From JBBRHH01 sp963788015 (lineage in GTDB: Bacteria > Planctomycetota > Phycisphaerae > Tepidisphaerales > Tepidisphaeraceae), in NCBI GenBank assembly GCA_963788015.1, contig CAWBEY010000005.1, forward strand, positions 62,001 to 126,000: 64,000 nucleotides of DNA, written 5' to 3'. The notes beneath the pieces are model-generated. The model saw nothing but the letters and a program-made list of their open reading frames with translations, made no database searches and had not been told where the DNA came from. Positions 44,730 to 55,765 of the stretch are shown here, piece by piece. Each line of letters opens with the position of its first letter. Positions within the stretch are counted from its first letter, which is position 1. The translations under genes and the position numbers were made by a program.

Positions 44730-47409
44730 ATGACTTCGCAGGAAATCCGCCGCCAGTTCATCGACTTCTTCGTTAAGAAGCATGGACATACGTTTGTGCC
44801 CAGCTCGCCGGTGGTGCCGGTGGGGGATGAGACGCTGCTGTTCGCCAACGCCGGCATGAACCAGTTCAAACCGATTTTTTTAGGAATGGAAAAGCGGGAG
44901 TACGTGCGGGCCGCGAATACGCAGAAGTGCATTCGGGCCGGCGGGAAGCACAACGATCTGGACGATGTGGGGAAGGACACCTATCACCACACATTTTTTG
45001 AGATGCTGGGGAACTGGAGCTTTGGCGATTATTTCAAGAAGGAAGCCATTGCCTGGGCGTGGGAGCTATTGACCAAGGAATGGAAGCTGGACAAGTCGCG
45101 GCTGCATGTAACGGTGTTCATGGGGGACCACTCGGAGGGGCTTGATAAGGACCGCGAGGCCGAAGATCTGTGGAAGAGCGTGACGGATATCAACCCGTCG
45201 CACGTCCATTTGGGGAACAAGAAGGACAACTTCTGGGAGATGGGGAGTAGCGGGCCGTGCGGGCCGTGCAGCGAGATTCATATTGATTTAACGCCGGACA
45301 AGTCCGGGGGGCTGCTCGTGAACGCGGGCGATCCGCGGGTGATGGAGATCTGGAACCTGGTGTTTATCCAGTTCAACCGGGGCGACGGATGGGAAGCTGT
45401 CGCCCCTGCCGGCCAAGCACGTCGACACGGGGATGGGATTTGAGCGGGTGTGCGCGGTCTTGCAGGGCAAGAGCAGCAACTATGACACGGACGTGTTTAC
45501 GCCGCTGATGAATGCGATTGGCGAGCTGACCGGGACGACGTATGGGGGACGGCTGGAGGATGCGAAAGATGTGGCCTTTCGGGTGATCGCGGACCATGTT
45601 CGGATGAGCACGTTTGCGATCTCAGATGGGGCGATTCCATCCAACAAGAAGCGCGGGGCGGTGCTGCGCAGCGTGATCCGGCGTGCGGTGCGGTATGGGT
45701 ATCAGGTGTTGAAGTTGCGCGAGCCTTTTTTGCATCGGCTGGCGCCGGTGGTGGTGGAGCAGATGGGGGAGGCATTTCCCGAGCTGCGCGGGAAGCTGGG
45801 GCACGTACAGCAGGTGTTGAAGGGAGAGGAGGGGGACTTTTTGAAGGTAATTGATCGGGGGTTGCACCTGTTTGAGGAAGCGGCCAGTCGCGCGAAGGAA
45901 AACAATAACGTGCTGAGCGGACGGGACGTGTTCAATCTGCATGCGACGCTCGGCTTCCCGGCCGACATGACCAATCAACTGGCCTTGGAGCGTGGGCTGC
46001 GGGCGGACATGGAGGAGTTTAATCAGCAATGGATCGCACACGTGCGGGTGTCGGGCGAGGGGCGAAAGCAGCGGGCCCAGGTGGCTGTTGATCTGACGGC
46101 GTTTGGGAAGACGGATGATTCCGGCAAGTATGAGGGTTTTGTAACGGAGGCGACGGTGCTGGGGTGGGCGACGGAAAGCGATGTCGCGCGATCGGGGCGG
46201 CTGGAGGAGGATGCGCAGGCGGCGGTTCTTCTGGACCGCACGACGTTCTATGCGGAGCAGGGGGGGCAGGTGGGGGATGTGGGGCACTTGCAGACGGCCA
46301 CGGGGCGTTTTGAAGTGTCGGCCACGGAGCGGAAGGGAGATTGGGTGCTGCATTGGGGAATGGTGAGCGAGGGGCACATCGACGCCGGGCAGCGGGCGAT
46401 GGCGCAGGTGGACGTTCGGCGGAGCGACACCATGCGCAACCACACGACGACGCACATCATGAACTGGCGCTGCGGAAGGTGCTGGGCGAAGGAGTCGAGC
46501 AGCGCGGATCGCTGGTGGACGGCGAGAAACTGCGCTTTGATTCTGCGCACGATCGGCCTGTGACGGCGGAGGAGATCGTGGAGGTGGAGCGGCTGGTAAA
46601 TGAGAAGATCTATTGCGATCTGCCGGTGAGCGCGACGGTGATGCCGCTGGCGGAGGCGAAGAAACTTGCGGGGGTGCGGGCGGTGTTTGGGGAGAAGTAT
46701 CCAGACCCCGTGCGGGTGGTGGCGATTGGAACCGATGATCCAGCGCGGGAAGCCAGTGCCGAGCACAGCATCGAGTTTTGCGGCGGAACGCATCTGCGGC
46801 ATACCGGGGAGGCGGGTTTTTTTAAGATCGTGGCGGAAGAGAGTCCCGGGAAGGGCGTGCGGCGAATCACGGCCGTCACCGGGCGCGGCGCGGTGGAGCA
46901 CGTGCAGAAACTGGATGCGTCGGCGAAGCAGGTGTCACAGGCGCTGAGCGTGCCGCTGGACGATGCGCCGCGACGCATCGCTGCCATGCAGGAGGAGATC
47001 AAGCAACTGAAGAAGAAGCTGTCAAGCGGCGGAGGTGGGGCGAAAGGTGATCCGGTAACGGTGGCGGCGGAACTGCTGGCGGGGGCGATGGAGTCTGGGC
47101 GGGGGGAAGGTGGTGGTGGGGGAAATTCCGGGCGCCAGCGACGATCAACTGCGGGCGGCGATGGACTCGCTGAAGATGAAGGCTGGGAGTTATGGCGTGT
47201 TGCTGGCCGCGGCGGGGGATGAGAAGGTGAATTTCGTGGCGGCGGTGAGTGATGATCTGATTGCGAAGGGTTTGAAGGCGGGGGATTGGGTGCGGGAGGC
47301 GGCCAAAGCGGCGGGAGGCGGCGGCGGGGGAAGGCCGCAGATGGCGATGGCCGGGGGGAAGGATGTCGGGAAGATAAGCGAGGCGCTGGAGGTAGGGAGG
47401 GCTTTTGCG
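44730..47409 (+). CDS. alaS: Alanyl-tRNA synthetase, frameshifted, no own stop codon
   Basis: AlaRS charges tRNA-Ala and clears Ser and Gly mischarges. About 893 residues. Catalytic domain: FFVKKHGHTFVPSSPVVPVG, LLFANAGMNQFKPIFLG, MLGNWSFGDYFKKEAI, GPCGPCSEIH. Editing domain metal ligands: HTTTHIMN and FCGGTHLRHTGEAGFFKI. C-Ala domain: GGGGRPQMAMAGGKDVGKIS. Single-base errors lie near 45398, 46462 and 47100. After EALEVGRAFA, where AlaRS normally ends within a few residues, the frame runs on without a stop into a signal peptide and a beta-helix protein. I place the boundary at 47409; the real end is unclear. Confidence 0.93.
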
Positions 47410-50400
47410 AAGCTGAAGCTCACGTCAGTCTTGCTGGCGGCGATCTTTTGGGCTTGCGCGGCGGCGGCGAACGTGGTCAATGCCGCCGAGCCTATCGCAC
47501 CAGCTTATTCCTGGCAGCAACCGCACGCCAAGGTGCTGCCCACCGGCAATCTCGAATGGGCGCCCAAGCCCTTTGTTTTCGAGAAGGGCGCATCCGTTCG
47601 GTACATCGACTTCGACGCCGGCGACGACGCGAAGGATGGCCGGACGCAGCAGACCGCCTGGAAACACCATCCGTGGGACGCGAATGCGACGGGCGCGGCC
47701 AAGGCATCCAACGGCGTCAGACACGTACGTCTTCAAGGGCGGCGTCGTCTATCGCGGTGCGCTGAAGGCCGCCGAATCGGGCATCGGCGGACAATCCCAT
47801 CCGCCTCACCCGCGATCCCGACTGGGGCAAGGGGGAGGCCGCAATCTACGGCTCCACGCAGATCAAGGGCGGATGGAAAAAGGCCAGCGCCGCCGAAGCC
47901 CCCGGCATCCCGCAGCCGGACAAGGTCTGGTACATCGACCTCGGCAAGGACTACGATCCGGATCCCGTCGGCGCGAAATTCTCCGCCATGTGGCAGGTCA
48001 ACGGCGACAAAGTCGAGCGCCTGCACATCGCCCGCGAACCCAACTACGACTTCTCCGATCCGAACAATCCGGTGAAGAACTGGCCCACCTGGAGCGGCTT
48101 TGACGCCAAGACCCAGACGTTAACGTCGCCCACTCTCAAGGGCCTTGGCGACAAAGATCTCTTTCGCAACGCCACGCTCTGGACCGGGCTCGACTTCCTG
48201 ATGGCGGCGGACACAGCGCACTCCATGGCGAATTGGGTCTACAACCCCGCTACCGGCTCCTTGACCAGCAAAGATCTGAACCCCCGCTCCTTCAGCCGCA
48301 TCCCCCGCGCCAAGGTTCACTTCATGATCGAGAACGTGGCGAAGTTTCTCGACGCTCCCGGCGAATACTTCTTTGCCGTCGACGGCCCCAAGGCCGGCCG
48401 CCTTTTCCTCTGGCCGCCCGGCGGCATCGATCCCAACAGCGTCGCGTACGAGGTGGCGCAGATCCGCCTCCCGATCGTCATCGCCAACCAGCACGACATC
48501 GTCATCAGCGGCCTGGAATTCCGCTACAACGATCCCGACGATGGCACGCGTCACGAGTATACCGTCGGGAGATGGATCGCCGTCGCCCTGCATCCGCATT
48601 CTCGGCAGCTGCGCCAACATCACCGTGAAGAACTGCAAGTTCTATCACGTCGCCAGCGCGGTCGTGGCCAGCCTGCATCCCGATGGCGACGCCGGCCGGC
48701 CCATCAGCGACGTGATGGACAACATCATCATCAGCGACAACGACATCCAGCACTCCGAGCGCGGCGGGACGATTGCCGTCCTCGGCGACTCTCAGCGAGC
48801 CAAAGGCGCCGCCTACGGCCAACTGAAACATGTCGAGGTGCTGCGCAATCGCCTCGTCGATACGGGCTTTCGCTGTGGCTACAGCCCCTGGACCTCAATC
48901 CCCGCCATCCACGTCGATCTGCCCGAAACCTGCGAAGTCGCCGGCAACATCGTGGACACCAGTTTCGGCAACGGGATTCTCACCACCGGCGGCAAGGCCA
49001 GCGGCAGCTTATAACGTGGTGCCCCTGACGCGCATCCTCGTCCACCATAACCAGCTCGACAACACCATGCTCGACTGCAACGACTACGGCGGCCTGGAAC
49101 ACTTCCAGGGCGGCCCCGCTTACCTCTACAACAACATCACCCGCAATTGCGTGGGCAACCGGACGCTGGGCGCTGGAGCTCGGCTACAGCCTGTATCTCG
49201 ACGGCGGCTTCAAATGCTACTGCTTCAACAACATCATGGCCGGCAACGTCAAGCCCGGTCAGCCCGATTACTACAACAACTGCGGCTATTTCATGGTCTT
49301 CGGATTCATGGATCAGCTCTTCAACAACACGATCTACCATTTCGAGAAATCGCTGGACGGCAGCTCGGGCAACCGCTCCAACATCGTGGGCAACCTGATG
49401 GTGGACTGCCACAAGGAATTCATCGGCCAAAACCGCCCGGGCGACGTCTCCATGATGGGCGGCGGCGACACGGGCGAGATGGGCCGAACCGGCATTCCCA
49501 CGATGTCCTACGCCAGCAACGTCTTTTATGGCAATCCCGCCAACTTCGGCAGCGTCGCCGGCACCAGCAACGCGGGCTCCGGCAAAGGCGCCCCGATCGT
49601 GCCCGGCAAAACCCTTCAGGAGCTTGCGGATAAACTCCAGGCCGAGAAGTGCCGCCTGGCCAGCATCGGCTGGCACGTCACCGAGCCGCCCCTGGTCGAC
49701 CCGGCGAAGAAGGACTATCGCCCCACCCCCAATTCCGGCGCGAAGCAGCGCGGCGTGAAGTATTTCGTCCCCTGGGCGCTGGCCCGCAACGTCGGTGAAT
49801 GGAACTTCTTCAAAAGTGCATCAAACCCGCGCATCGTCCTGGGTGAAGGGTTCTACATGACCGACGAATACCTCGGTCGCGACATGTACTACTTCATTCC
49901 TCGAAACGACCTGGTCGTCTCTGCCTGCACCCCGGAGGACTACGTGCCGGGGCCGCTGGAGGACTGGATCGAAGGCGCTCTCAAGTCTTCGACGGCAAGC
50001 GCATCGCCTCCCTCTCCCATGCCGAAATGACCAGGAACATGGAGTATCCCGGCCGGCAAGGACGGCGCAAAGAACACCTACGACGGTTCGAAACGCGAAA
50101 CCCTCGACATGGGCGCCAATAACTTCCTCATCGAGATCGTATTCAAGACCGACGCCGGCCACACCAACGGCATGCTGGCCTCGAAGGCCGCCCAATCGGG
50201 ATACCAACTGTCCGTCGGCCCCGACGGCAGCGTCGTCCTGACCCTCAAAGCCGGCGGCGCTCAGGCATCAGTAACTTCTTCGGTCAAGGTGAACGACGGC
50301 AAGTGGCACCACGTGATCGCCGAAGCGGACCGCGCCGCCGGCAAGGCCACGATCTACGTGGACGGCAAGGCGGCGGGCGAAGGCAAGCTCGACGCCATCG

Positions 50401-50618
50401 CCAAGGATGCGTCGCTATCGAACACGGCCGACTTCATCGTGGGCAACGGATTGACCGGCGCGGTGGACTTCCTGCGCGTCTGTCGCAGCACGCTTGCCGA
50501 GTCCAAGACGAGCATCGAGGAGCTGTACGCCTGGGAGTTCGACGGCCCGTTCCTCCGGGACTTTGCCGATAAGGCGGCCGAAAACGGGAAACGCGACGCG
50601 GGGGCGATTGGGCGGTGA
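47410..50618 (+). CDS. Secreted right-handed beta-helix protein with C-terminal LamG-like domain, frameshifted
   Basis: About 1065 residues. A signal peptide (KLKLTSVLLAAIFWACAAAA) is read in frame from the alaS end, with no ATG. Residues 30-250 begin with VRYIDFDAGDDAKDGRTQQT, a pectate-lyase-like opening. The beta-helix part has coils such as IVISGLEFRYNDPDDGTR, NIIISDNDIQHSERGGTI, EVLRNRLVDTGFRCG, and NNITRNCVGNRT. The last 190 residues are LamG/concanavalin-like: FLIEIVFKTDAGHTNGMLAS, VKVNDGKWHHVIAEADRAAG, KATIYVDGKAAGE. Such proteins bind or cleave polysaccharides. About six frame breaks occur. The strand is C-rich, unlike alaS and the genes after it, suggesting insertion. Confidence 0.75.
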
Positions 50619-50758
50619 AGTGATAGAGCAGCGAAGGCCAGCCCTCTCAACGGTGACGGCCTTACCGATGCACGACAACACCCAAGACGTGCGGCAGAAT
50701 GAAATGCTGCAAAGCATTAGACCAGCCATTTCTCCCGTGTGTCGTTATTATAAGCGCG

Positions 50759-51839
50759 TCATCGCTTGATGCGGGCGCTGCCGCCGCCGAAAACGTGCAG
50801 CAGTTCTTCCAGGTCTATTTGCGACGTATCGCCCCTTGTGGTTTGCAGGAGCGCCGCCGTGCGCCGCACCCAGATCGACGCATTCCTGAGGTGTCTTATC
50901 GTTAAGAAAGCCATAGGCAAAGCCGGATGAAAAGCCGTCGCCGCCGCCGACGCGGTCTTCGATTTCGAGATTGTCGTAGCGGCGCGATTCATAAAATCGG
51001 CCTTCGTGCCAGAGGATGGCCGACCAGTTGTTGACGAGGCCGGATTTGACTTCGCGGAGGGTGGTGCCCACGACCTTGATATTGGGATAGGTTTTGACCA
51101 CCCTCTCGACCATCTTCTTGTAGGCGCGGGTGTCGAGGGCCGAGAGGTTTTCATCCGCGCCTTCGACTTCAAAGCCGAGCACTTTCTGAAAATCTTCCTC
51201 GTTGCCGATCAGGCAGTCGATGTACGGGATTAATTCTTTGGTGACTTCCTGGGCTTTGCGGGCGGTCCAAAGTTTGGAGCGGAAGTTCAGATCATAAGAA
51301 ACGATGGTGTTGGCGGCACGGGCGGCGAGGAGCGCTTCGCGGCAAACCTGGGCGCAGCCGGTGGAGAGGGCGGTGAAAATGCCGCCGGTGTGAAGCCAGC
51401 GGACGCCGGCGTTTTTGAAGAGCGCGTTGAAGTCGATAGCGCCGGGCATGAGATGGGAGGCGGCGGAATGGCCGCGATCGTAGAGCGTGAGCGAGCCGCG
51501 CGGGCCGGTGCCGACTTCTGTAAAATTCAGGCCGATGCGGTCGGCCCGGCCGACGCCGTCGTATTTGGCGACGGCCGCATGCGACATATCAACCCCCACC
51601 GCCCGGCCGTGGTTGAGGATGATCTTGCCGAGCGGATTATCGACAAGTCGGGAGAGAAAGCCGGTGCGGAGGCCCAGGCGAGCAAGCGCGTAAGCGACGT
51701 TGTATTCGCCGCCGCCGACATGCACTTCCAGGGTGGGGGAAAATTCGATTCGACCATGGCCAGGGGGGGAAAGCCGCACCATGCATTCACCAAGGGCCAT
51801 CAGATCGTAGCGGCAATCGGTGGCGGCGCGGATGTTCAT
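50759..51839 (-). CDS. kdgK: 2-keto-3-deoxygluconate kinase-like PfkB sugar kinase, frameshifted
   Basis: About 360 residues of the PfkB/ribokinase fold. It has ALGECMVRLSPPGHGRIEF, VGGGEYNVAYALARLGLRTG, VSYDLNFRSKLW, and the C-terminal signature DRVGGGDGFSSGFAYGF, where Asp is the catalytic base. The closest pattern I know is KDG kinase, which phosphorylates 2-keto-3-deoxygluconate from pectin, alginate or uronate breakdown. That would fit the secreted beta-helix protein next door. An error near 50870 hides the true tail, ending FGGGSARIKR. Confidence 0.8.
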
Positions 51840-51929
51840 AACGGTTTAATCTAGTGGCTGAGGGGAAAAGGGGAAGTGCGGGAAGCCGGCGCGGAGATTT
51901 GATCTGCATAGCAGTAGAATGACGTTGCG

Positions 51930-52190
51930 ATGCCGTATGACAACGACGACATGCACCTGCGGGAGTTTCCAGATGCGGCCGATCAGAGTCCGCTGGACAT
52001 GACCGACACGGTGCCCTGCCCCAAATGCCGCAAGCCGGTGATGGAGGGTTCGGTCTGTTGCCCGGGGTGCGGGCGGTATATGCCTTGGGATGAGGAGCCG
52101 CGGTTGGGATGGGTGATGGTGGTGAGCCTTGTGGTGGCTGGGTTGCTGGTGGTGGGGGGAGTGTGGTGGTTGCTGCAGGCTGTTTTATAG
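51930..52190 (+). CDS. Small zinc-ribbon membrane protein
   Basis: 86 residues: an acidic head, a four-cysteine zinc ribbon (VPCPKCRKPVMEGSVCCPGC), then one membrane helix at the C-terminus (WVMVVSLVVAGLLVVGGVWW). I recognise no named family, but this layout is common among planctomycete small proteins. Divergent from the kinase gene. Intact. Confidence 0.65.
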   Translation: MPYDNDDMHLREFPDAADQSPLDMTDTVPCPKCRKPVMEGSVCCPGCGRYMPWDEEPRLGWVMVVSLVVAGLLVVGGVWWLLQAVL

Positions 52191-52344
52191 AGCGGACTGA
52201 TTTGACGTGGGACGTCGAGCAGGCGGTGAAGCAGCGAGTGGAGGTTTTATGCTTCCTACAATCGCGGGATTCAGTTATCTTTCGCCCCGGCGACGCTGGC
52301 ATGTGGCCGGGCCGTTTTGCGGAAAACATCACTTTGGAGGCATT

Positions 52345-53346
52345 ATGTTGCGAGGAAGAGTCTTTGGCGCCGTTGCGGCGGTGCTGTCATTGGCGAGCCT
52401 GAGCGTGCGGGCCGAGTTGCCGGCGCTGCCGGGGAATGCCATTGGCGACGACAGTGTGGCGATCATTCAACTGAATCCAGGCAAACTTGATCCGGCGTCG
52501 GTGAAGGCGTCGGTTAAGGCGATTCTGGGCGGACAGGCTGGGATGGCGGATGAGGGGCTGAACAGTTTTCAGGCCAAGTATGATGAGATCATCAAGGCCG
52601 GGGCGCAGTCGATGACGATGGTCTTCGGCACGCCGGCCAAGAAGGGTGATGAGCCTAAGGGCGCTGCATATGTGCAGATGAAGCCCGGCACCGATCCGGC
52701 CGCGCTTCAGAAGCTGATTCAGGCGGACATGAAAGGGCCCGAGGCCGAGCAATCGGTTTTTGAGACATCGGGCAATTTTCTCGTGATGCACAAGAAAGAC
52801 GTCGCGCTTCCAACCAAGGCTTCGCCCGAGCAGCAGAAGGCCCTTGCGGCGGCGGTAAGCGATGCGGGAGACAAGGCGATCGTGATCGCATTCGCGCCGA
52901 CCGAAGCTGCCCGCGCGCAGTTGACGGCGGGGTTAGCGGACAACAAGGACATGCCACCGCCGGCAGTGGATGCGGCCGCGGCGCTGATTAATGCGAAGTG
53001 GGTGAGCCTGGCGGTTGCGCTGGGCGACGCCCCGGCGCTTGGCGTGACGGTGCAGGCGGCCGACGATGCATCGGCCAAGAAACTTGTGGAACAGATCAAC
53101 GGCGGGATCAAAGAAGCGCAGGATCAGGCCAAGGGCAACCCGTTTGGGGCGATGGTGATGCCGTTGCTCGACGCGTTGAAGCCGGTCCAGCAGGGGACCA
53201 AGATCACCCTGGGCATCGACGGCAAGACACTGGCCCCCATCGCGCAGATGGTGGCACAGTTTGCGGGAGCGAGCCGTGGTCAGGCTCAGCCTCGCGGGCC
53301 GGGTTCGGGGACGGATCAGCCCAAGCACGTGCCGGCGCCGCAGTAA
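52345..53346 (+). CDS. Secreted alanine-rich protein of unknown function
   Basis: 333 residues, intact. ATG 52345 has GGAGG five bases upstream and begins a signal peptide ending SVRAEL. The body has alternating strands and helices (DSVAIIQLNPGKLDPASVKA, AQSMTMVFGTPAKKGD, DKAIVIAFAPTEAARAQLTA, GTKITLGIDGKTLAPIAQM) and could be a duplicated periplasmic fold. The tail is Pro/Gly/Gln-rich. No family recognised. Followed by a terminator, so monocistronic. Confidence 0.65.
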   Translation: MLRGRVFGAVAAVLSLASLSVRAELPALPGNAIGDDSVAIIQLNPGKLDPASVKASVKAILGGQAGMADEGLNSFQAKYDEIIKAGAQSMTMVFGTPAKKGDEPKGAAYVQMKPGTDPAALQKLIQADMKGPEAEQSVFETSGNFLVMHKKDVALPTKASPEQQKALAAAVSDAGDKAIVIAFAPTEAARAQLTAGLADNKDMPPPAVDAAAALINAKWVSLAVALGDAPALGVTVQAADDASAKKLVEQINGGIKEAQDQAKGNPFGAMVMPLLDALKPVQQGTKITLGIDGKTLAPIAQMVAQFAGASRGQAQPRGPGSGTDQPKHVPAPQ

Positions 53347-53379
53347 AGGTTTCGCTGGATAAGTTGAGATTGAACTTGG

Positions 53380-53412
53380 GCGGCCCAGGGACACGAGTTC
53401 CTGGGCCGCTTT
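53380..53412 (+). terminator. Rho-independent terminator
   Basis: GCGGCCCAGG (53380-53389) and CCTGGGCCGC (53400-53409) enclose a ten-base loop and are followed by TTT. It lies 33 bases past the stop of the secreted protein gene. The T-tract is short. Confidence 0.7.
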
Positions 53413-53504
53413 GTCGATGGTTCCCTCTCGCCGCGCCCCGCCGTCCTGCGGACGGTGATCGTGACATGCGTTACATGCTTGAAGGGTGTCGCGAGCCATG
53501 CACG

Positions 53505-53768
53505 TCAAGCACTTCGCCTCTTTGATCCCTTCGGCGGTTCGATGTCGGCGAATTCCACCATGTGGCTTAAAGCGATGGTTCGCCACTGGGTGACGAGGGT
53601 GTAGCCAAGGTCGTCTTTAGCGGTTTGGATGGGCATGACGGCGCTAGTCGGGCCTACGATGACTGATCCAGGCTCAAAGACATCGATCGTGGTGTTGTTG
53701 CTTAACCGCACTCGGAACGGCTTGAATGGCTCGTCGTGGAGGCGGTTGAGGAGGTCTTGGGGGGACAT
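53505..53768 (-). CDS. Small conserved protein of unknown function
   Basis: 87 residues. The opening LLNRLHDEPFKPFRVRLSNN, followed by TTIDVFEPGSVIVG, is a pattern I recall from many short planctomycete proteins annotated as hypothetical. It looks like a small all-beta domain. No catalytic residues stand out. It lies alone. Confidence 0.65.
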   Translation of the reverse strand: MSPQDLLNRLHDEPFKPFRVRLSNNTTIDVFEPGSVIVGPTSAVMPIQTAKDDLGYTLVTQWRTIALSHMVEFADIEPPKGSKRRSA

Positions 53769-53877
53769 GCCAATATGTTAACCGCGACGCGCCGGCGGGG
53801 CTATCAGAGGTGATGCGTGGTAGAACGGCAGACAAGGAACGATCTTTGATGTAGTGCTTTATTTCGGGTGGAGTGTT

Positions 53878-55098
53878 TTACCTCCGGATGAAGACGGCAG
53901 CTGCGGCCAGGATTACTGCTCCGAAACAGGCGGCTGAGGTGTAGAGGGAACGATTTACTGATGCGGCGTTGGGGGGCTTGCGGGGGATGTCGATGGCCCA
54001 GGCGGCCATCAGAGGGCGGCCTTCGTTTGCGTTCACGAGCTCGGGGCCGAGTTTGCCGCCCCAGCCTGTGCGCATCTTTTCGGAGCAGATCCCCGTGATC
54101 CGCCCCGTCTTGAGCAGTTGTTCCAGTTGCCGTTCGTCGGTGACGTTGCGGGCGGACATCACGACCTGGATCTCTCGCGATTCATCGGGCCGCGCGGCGC
54201 AGGGAACAAGGCCACATAGACCTCCGACCATGGTGGGGATCCGGATTGCGATGTATAGGCGTATCCGCCGGGCCGGTAGTCGCGCAACGTCACGTGCCGG
54301 TTGGCGCCCGGACCTTTTTGAATCAGTTCCCGTATCGCAATTTCGTGCGCGGGCAAGGACGTGACTGACAGTTCATTTTGTTCCTGCACTCCGATCATCC
54401 CGAGGATGCCGCCGAAGGTGAACGCCGCGCCGGCCAGGCAGGCCAAGGTGACCTTGGCTTGGTTTGACGGCCTGGGCCGAGGTGGGTGTCCCTTCCACGT
54501 CACGTTTTTCACCAGTGGGCGGCCGTTAAAATCGACGATCTGGGTATCAAGCTCGCCGGCCTGCATCATCTGGTACAGCACGCCTTCAATGAAGGCCTGG
54601 GCGTTGGTCATGGCCGGGTCGGCGCGCATGACTGCGCAGGGGCGTGCGGCGATCCTCGAATTGAATTTCGATTCCCTTGATGCGTCCCAGCAGCGTTTCG
54701 ACCACAACTGTTTCGAGGCTGCGCAGTTGATGCACCATCGTCCAGAGGCTTTCGATTTCGGTGATGGTGCGCTCGATGATTCGCCGGGTGTAGAGGTGTT
54801 TGGCGCGGATGATTGGGCCGTCCAATTCGACCCATCGGTAGTCGTTGTGCGTCGCCAGGAAGATGAGGGCCGCGAACCCGGCGGCGGCCGCGGATGCCGC
54901 CAGCGCATTGAGCGGCCAGGGCATGACCCATGCAAATAGGACGACAAGTGCGATGCCGACGCTGGCGACGAGGGCGGTGCCGAAATATTGACCCGCGATC
55001 TTGCCCGGGGAAACGAAGCAGCGGACCACCCCGTCGGGCGGCTGGGCATTGCCGGGTAAGACGCCAAAATCTCGAAAGGTTGTTTTGGACTCTGCCAT
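53878..55098 (-). CDS. Multi-pass membrane protein of unknown function, frameshifted
   Basis: About 405 residues with four predicted membrane helices: VASVGIALVVLFAWVMPW, NALAASAAAAGFAALIFLA, LACLAGAAFTFGGILGMIGV, and YTSAACFGAVILAAAAVFI at the C-terminus. Soluble segments include DYRWVELDGPIIRAKHLYTR, which looks like a PH-like bacterial domain, and LVKNVTWKGHPPRPRP. Frame breaks near 54635 and 54200 were bridged by matching the surrounding protein. No family recognised with confidence. Confidence 0.55.
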
Positions 55099-55198
55099 GA
55101 CTTGGATTTACCTCGGAAAGTTCTTGGATGATAAAGCACTGTAATGGTGTCTTGAACTGGAAAAGTTCGGCCGCTTTCGAATGGTCCTATGATTGGCC

Positions 55199-55677
55199 AT
55201 GCCTCCATCGGCGGGTCTTCTTCTTTATCGTGTGCGCGGCGGGCAGCTTCAATTTTTGCTTGCTCACCCGGGCGGGCCGTTTTTTCGCAATAAGGATCTT
55301 GGGGCGTGGACAATTCCAAAGGGGCAGCCTGAGGCGGGCGAGGAGGCGCTTGCGACGGCGATTCGGGAATTTGCGGAGGAGACGGGGCATAGGCCCGCGG
55401 GGAAGTTTTTGCGCTGACGCCGATCAAACAGAAAGGAGGAAAGATAGTGGTTGCGTTTGGGGTGGAAGGGGATCTTGATGCGGGCGCGATTCGGAGCAAT
55501 ATGTTCAAGGTGGAATGGCCGCCGCGGTCGGGGAAATGGGAGGAATTTCCGGAGGTGGATCGGGCGGATTTTTTTGATCTTGAGACGGCCAGCCGGAAGA
55601 TCAATGCGGCGCAGGTACCGTTTCTCCTGGAAGTGGAGGCGCGGTTGAGCGGGGCGGGGGGGGCGGGGCGGAGTTGA
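55199..55677 (+). CDS. NUDIX hydrolase, frameshifted
   Basis: About 159 residues. A complete Nudix box is present, GQPEAGEEALATAIREFAEE then TG, matching GX5EX7REUXEEXGU, after the strand WTIPK. The start MPPSAGLLLYRVRGGQLQFL is typical of the group, which hydrolyses nucleoside diphosphates linked to other groups. A one-base error near 55415 separates HRPAGKFL from the C-terminal half, which restarts VVAFGVEGDLDAGAIRSN. Substrate unknown. Confidence 0.85.
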
Positions 55678-55765
55678 GGCGGGGCGGGTAAAGCCGTAAT
55701 CTTCATTCGTCGGGCAGCAAACATCGGAGGCCGTTATTCTGCAGACTGTTGATCTATCTCCTCAG

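Noticed and set aside
53878..55724. A single 521-codon protein on the minus strand extending to 55724
   Set aside because: Its first 360 codons lie opposite the NUDIX gene or out of frame with the membrane protein. Only the middle part belongs to the real gene.
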